Shown here: positions 60,901 to 64,000 of the stretch, piece after piece
How positions within the stretch are numbered: the stretch's first letter is position 1
Layout of the letters: every line of letters begins with the position of its first letter
NCBI GenBank assembly: GCA_030141605.1
Contig: JAQGDQ010000082.1
Coordinates: forward strand, 546,501-610,500
DNA length: 64,000 nucleotides
DNA from: Tubiluchus corallicola
Taxonomy: Eukaryota > Priapulida > Priapulimorpha > Priapulimorphida > Tubiluchidae
Direction: 5' to 3'
The notes under the pieces: generated by a model
Told to the model about the DNA's origin: nothing
Seen by the model: only the letters and a program-made list of their open reading frames with translations
Databases searched by the model: none
Position numbers and translations under genes: made by a program

Positions 60901-61270
60901 ACCTTGTAACTGTAGCCGAGGTGCTCTATGCAAAAAACATATATTTTATTGGATCCTTTATGAACTATTAGTTGCTAGTCTACCTTTTGCTAGTCAATGA
61001 GAAATTGGATCAACTTTTTTTATCAGTAATTAGGTGTGTGATTTAAACCCTTGGTGCTCCAAGTAACCATTGCACCACAGTTTTTCACAGTTCTCGCTTT
61101 AGCTTCTAGTTTTATTCCACATTTACAATTATTTTTGGATCAGACCCAACACAAAGTGGTTTATTAAGCTTCATTTATCATAAACACTCCTTGTGAACAA
61201 CACAACTGTATTTAAATTTTCTTCGGTTTTTCGGTTTTTACAGATATACGAGTTGCGAAAAGACAGATGA
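48974..61270 (+). CDS. USP39: USP39, spliceosomal inactive ubiquitin hydrolase (5' end missing)
   Basis: USP39 (yeast Sad1) is needed for U4/U6.U5 tri-snRNP recruitment. Twelve exons join in phase: 48974-49132, 50287-50423, 50761-50913, 51917-52142, 52876-52957, 54038-54150, 54765-54859, 56263-56391, 57499-57560, 58359-58515, 59135-59221 and 61244-61270. They give 474 aa plus a missing start. A UBP-type zinc finger comes first (NCPYLDTINRSILDFDFEKL, ACLVCGKYFQG, HAYTHSV, FYCLPDNYEV). A USP fold follows. The Cys box reads NNIKANDYCNVILQ, with aspartate where active USPs have the nucleophilic cysteine, and GTGKWFEMQDL stands where the histidine box would be, as in other USP39s. The protein ends SEAYIQIYELRKDR. 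AATAAA is at 61355. The arginine/serine-rich N-terminus was not found; its exon should end with one base of a split codon. Confidence 0.93.
53825..53947 (+). pseudogene. Partial duplicate of USP39 exon 6 and its upstream intron
   Basis: About 140 bases upstream of exon 6 (54038) stands a second copy of the intron end and the first 38 or so exon bases. It has the same 'tttgttcgtttta', 'gcttttcatttag' acceptor and 'CCAGACTTCCAAAACATTCC' start. In the USP39 frame this copy reads about 11 codons and then TAG. It has no donor, so it is a broken tandem pseudo-exon. Confidence 0.8.
55810..56060. mobile_element. Possible MITE in USP39 intron 7
   Basis: The left end contains TTTCAGACTAGCAAGTT. The right end contains AAGTTACTCGCTAGTCTAAAC, whose complement matches it with few differences. 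Further subterminal 'aagtta' and 'aagttac' words recur in both orientations. Length is about 250 bp and no coding capacity is present. The exact ends and target duplication are not clear. Confidence 0.5.
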
Positions 61271-62479
61271 AAAGAATGACAAGTGGATGGAAACATCAAT
61301 AACCCTCAATTTTATCAGTTTTCACAGACTGATTTCTACCTGTACATTAAAGTAAATAAATTTTAGTTCTGTAAACACGAACTGTTTCTTTTGTGCCCGA
61401 TTCACGATATCGCAATTAATGAATGTTCGTTATTCATTTTGTCAGCTCAAAGTGCATTTAAACTCAAAGGTTGCTACTGTAGTGACAGCGCAAATCCAAA
61501 GACCAGCATACCAGATTATATCAAGTCAGCAATTAAATCAGATAGCCAAAATTTAATAATCAAAATTCTGAGGTCCAAAACCCAAATTAGCACGCACACG
61601 CGTGCGCGCGCTATCACATTAAGCAAACCTAACTGTGAGGAAAACTAATGTTAAATTATTTTGTATAAATGTAAACTAGCAACAATGCTTGATATCCGGT
61701 CAGGTTAGTGGTTACATTAAATTTGTTAGATCTAAATGAGCCAAGTGTGGGTCCACTGGCAGGATATTAAAACATGTTTAGTGACGTCACTAGAGTCAAA
61801 TGTTTGCCACTTGGCAAATTTCTTAAAGCGCATCTCCTGACACCTGACACATAGCTCTTAGGAATTAAATCTGTCTATGCAAAAAACAGTTCCTTTCTTA
61901 ATGTATATTCTCTCACACACTAATGTGATATTAAAATGAAGATAGGCTATGTAAATTATTTTGCCTTGTGATGATAACCAATATGCAAAAACTTAACTTA
62001 TTATTAGAATCTCCAAACGCTACAACAGTTACTCTACAGAATGAAAGAAGTCATGTATAACAAAAATGTATTTTTGTCCTAACTCGGAAAAACCGACAAA
62101 GAGTGTCAAATTTAGCTAAATACATAAAAACTGAACATTTTGTTAAGTGATTTATGTGAAATTATAATCAAGAATATCATATGCACAGTAATTTTTCAAT
62201 ACACCTATGCTTCATTACACTAGCTGCAAACTTGCTATTGTTCATTAAGCTATAAAGTTTGAAGCAAATCATTTTAATACTTACAGGGTACTGCAGATAA
62301 ACTAATGATTAGTAATATGTACATACTCGTTACATACAGTTTAATGATCTGCAGTCATTTACAGCAAGAAGTTCGCTTAAAGCTTTCCAATACAGTCTGG
62401 TTTTGAAGGAAACAAAAACCAATTCAAAACATTAAGTACACATATCACATTTAAATTAAAAATAATCCAGTAGCAGAAG
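61271..62479. other. Convergent intergenic region USP39/HAT1
   Basis: It contains the USP39 3' UTR with AATAAA at 61355-61360, a short alternating CA/CG run at about 61592-61612, and the HAT1 3' UTR on the other strand. No other gene is visible. Confidence 0.5.
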
Positions 62480-63286
62480 TTAAGGTCTTAGCCTGTCTAA
62501 CCGTTCAACTGTATGCCGATATTCCTTCTCCGTCTCCTCGTAGAGTTTCTGCAGTCTATCTAACCGATCTTGGGGGGACAAATTATCAAATGTGGCATTT
62601 ATTTCCTCTGACGAGAGTGCCTTTTTTAGTTTTTCGTGAAACTGTTTGTATTTACTGAAAGGTTTATTGAGCCTGTTTTTCACATCGAGACGATAAATCT
62701 TGTACTCGCTTTCGTCTGACGTGTTCGTTACTCGAAGACGGAGGATTTCATAAACCCGCCTTGCCTGCTTCTTATTAATACGTAACTTCTCCCGAGCCTC
62801 TGATGCCATTGCACTCGAGAATCCTTCCTTCAATCTATCTGAATTGAATGCTTCCAATTTAGAACAGTTTTTGGCGTCGACGTAGTCACGAATGCGCATG
62901 AAATCATCCGAAGGATCCTCGACCGTAATGTCGACTACGTCAGAAACATGAATTATATCATCATACACGGCTTGGAGCAGACGAGATCCAAGACCCTGCT
63001 TCTGGAATGGAGGCAGGATAAGCATCTGACTAATCCTTGGCCTAATTTTCTGCAAGGAAAAAATTGCTTGCATAAAATTGTACTGAAAACGAGCAGAAAC
63101 TCGCATTTTAAATGCTAAAATTTGACAGGAAGAAAAACGGTTCTTATTTTTTTACTGTCAGTTTTAAATGCAATAATTTTTACCTTTGGATATGCATAGT
63201 AGTTATAAACGGTCATGTAACCGGCTATGCTGTATATCGGATTGCCTTCGGTCACATTTTTTTCAAATATAAGATAGTAATTCCAT
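62480..63286 (-). CDS. HAT1: Histone acetyltransferase HAT1, last two exons (partial)
   Basis: HAT1 is the catalytic subunit of the type B complex that acetylates newly made histone H4 at K5 and K12. Two minus-strand exons are present: 63286-63184 and 63049-62480, joined in phase 0. The first contains WNYYLIFEK and GYMTVYNYYAYPK. The second begins KIRPRISQMLILPPFQKQGL, where QKQGLG is the acetyl-CoA binding Q/R-x-x-G-x-G motif. It continues with DITVEDPSDDFMRIRDYVD (the active-site region) and ARRVYEILRLRVTN, then a coiled C-terminal helix ending VERLDRLRP. The N-terminal half must lie beyond the right edge of the window. The gene converges on USP39. Confidence 0.93.
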
Positions 63287-64000
63287 CTATAAATTATGAA
63301 AGAAAATAGTTTTTTAATGTTACTGAAAATAAAATACAATACGTAAGCACATATATAGGTTTACATTAAACTTTTATACACACACACACACACGCACAAT
63401 TCGCAAAAATGCACATGCACAGGCAATATTTTAAATTGACAGTAATAAAGTACAGTCAACCTCGGGACCAGAAAACACTGTCCCTTGTATCCGAAGTTGA
63501 GTCAGACCGAGGGTGTATCTAGACCTGTACTTTTACCCATATTTTTAGGGATTATTGCTACACATTCAGTGCAAATGGTATGTAGTGATGCGAGATGTAT
63601 GTGACCGCGGAAACCGAACTCTTCAAAGGCCGAGTTTGCGAAAAAAAATGAGGTTAAAAATCGATCAATTTCGCTTTGATCATAGGGTCCCTTATATGTG
63701 AAATAATTTACCTGGGTTTCTATTACGTGGAACCAGAAGATATCGTCCCTTATAATCGAAAGTCCCTTATATCCGAGTACCTTATATGCGAAGATTTTTA
63801 CATAGGAAAAAGGTTACGAAAAATCGGGACCGGTGTTCGTGGTCCTTATAAGCGAACACCTTATACCCGAGGTTGACTGTATAGTAAACAATAAAGACTC
63901 TAAACACTACAAAGAGAAATGAGTTTGTGGATGAAGAGAGAAGCAACGATGTGAACATAATGGTAAGAACAAATCTCAAAAAAAATTAGCTGAAAATCTC
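63287..64000. other. HAT1 intron
   Basis: No further HAT1 exon is recognisable before the window ends. The interval holds a (CA)n microsatellite at about 63377-63394 and the MITE at 63453-63879. Confidence 0.6.
63453..63879. mobile_element. pogo/Tigger-like MITE with perfect inverted ends
   Basis: The ends TACAGTCAACCTCGGG (63451-63466) and CCCGAGGTTGACTGTA (63866-63881) are perfect inverted repeats of 16 bp including a TA target duplication. CAGTCAACC-type ends with TA duplication are typical of Tc1/mariner pogo-Tigger elements. Inside, words of the form 'cccttata..cga' recur at least five times. No transposase is present. Confidence 0.85.

Noticed and set aside
1-64000. CRISPR arrays, bacterial operons, phage or viral integrations
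   Set aside because: No regularly spaced repeats, ribosome binding site patterns or viral structural or polymerase genes were seen. The reverse transcriptases are all LINE-type.

Overview
The window is AT-rich nuclear DNA from a non-vertebrate animal. Five genes are recognisable from conserved exons with GT-AG introns in matching phase: a receptor-associated protein (LRPAP1/RAP), an eIF4E-binding protein (4E-BP), a WSC-domain sulfotransferase (WSCD-like), the spliceosomal factor USP39 and histone acetyltransferase HAT1. This metazoan gene set, introns of about 0.2-3.4 kb, and several families of non-LTR retrotransposons (LINEs) and short inverted-repeat elements point to an invertebrate. I cannot fix the phylum from sequence alone.

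Layout. Positions 1-4400 hold no identified gene, only a LINE 3' end, a CpG-richer patch and one orphan terminal exon. LRPAP1 lies on the minus strand (12369 down to 4409, 8 exons, 344 aa, C-terminal HIEL). It is head-to-head with 4E-BP on the plus strand (12711-17274, 3 exons, 117 aa), and their start codons are about 340 bp apart. 17.3-20.2 kb is mostly empty apart from a tiny two-exon candidate. 20.3-24.6 kb is a decayed LINE with a 2A-like ...ETNPGP motif ahead of its endonuclease.

From 24.6 to 38.3 kb the region is framed by two closely related intronless genes, at 24980-26011 and 37061-38083. Each encodes a type II membrane protein with an EGF-like cysteine module and a class I SAM-dependent methyltransferase domain. 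This pair is the most unusual coding content I see. Between the copies lie a tandem repeat block, small unidentified ORFs, a LINE inserted into another LINE with an 8-bp target duplication, and a two-exon fragment interrupted by an in-frame TGA.

38.6-42.9 kb is a mobile-element graveyard (LINE fragments, one hAT-like MITE, an inverted LINE pair). The WSCD-like sulfotransferase follows on the minus strand (47586-43260, 6 exons, 443 aa), then USP39 on the plus strand (48974-61270, 12 exons found, amino-terminal exon(s) not found). The last two exons of HAT1 (63286-62480, minus) are convergent with USP39. A pogo/Tigger-like MITE with perfect inverted ends sits in the HAT1 intron near the right edge.

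The genes do not form one pathway. They cover translation control (4E-BP), secretory-pathway chaperoning (RAP), splicing (USP39), chromatin (HAT1), glycan sulfation (WSCD) and a probable luminal or extracellular methyltransferase pair of unknown substrate. All family assignments come from reading conserved motifs by eye. No database search was run.
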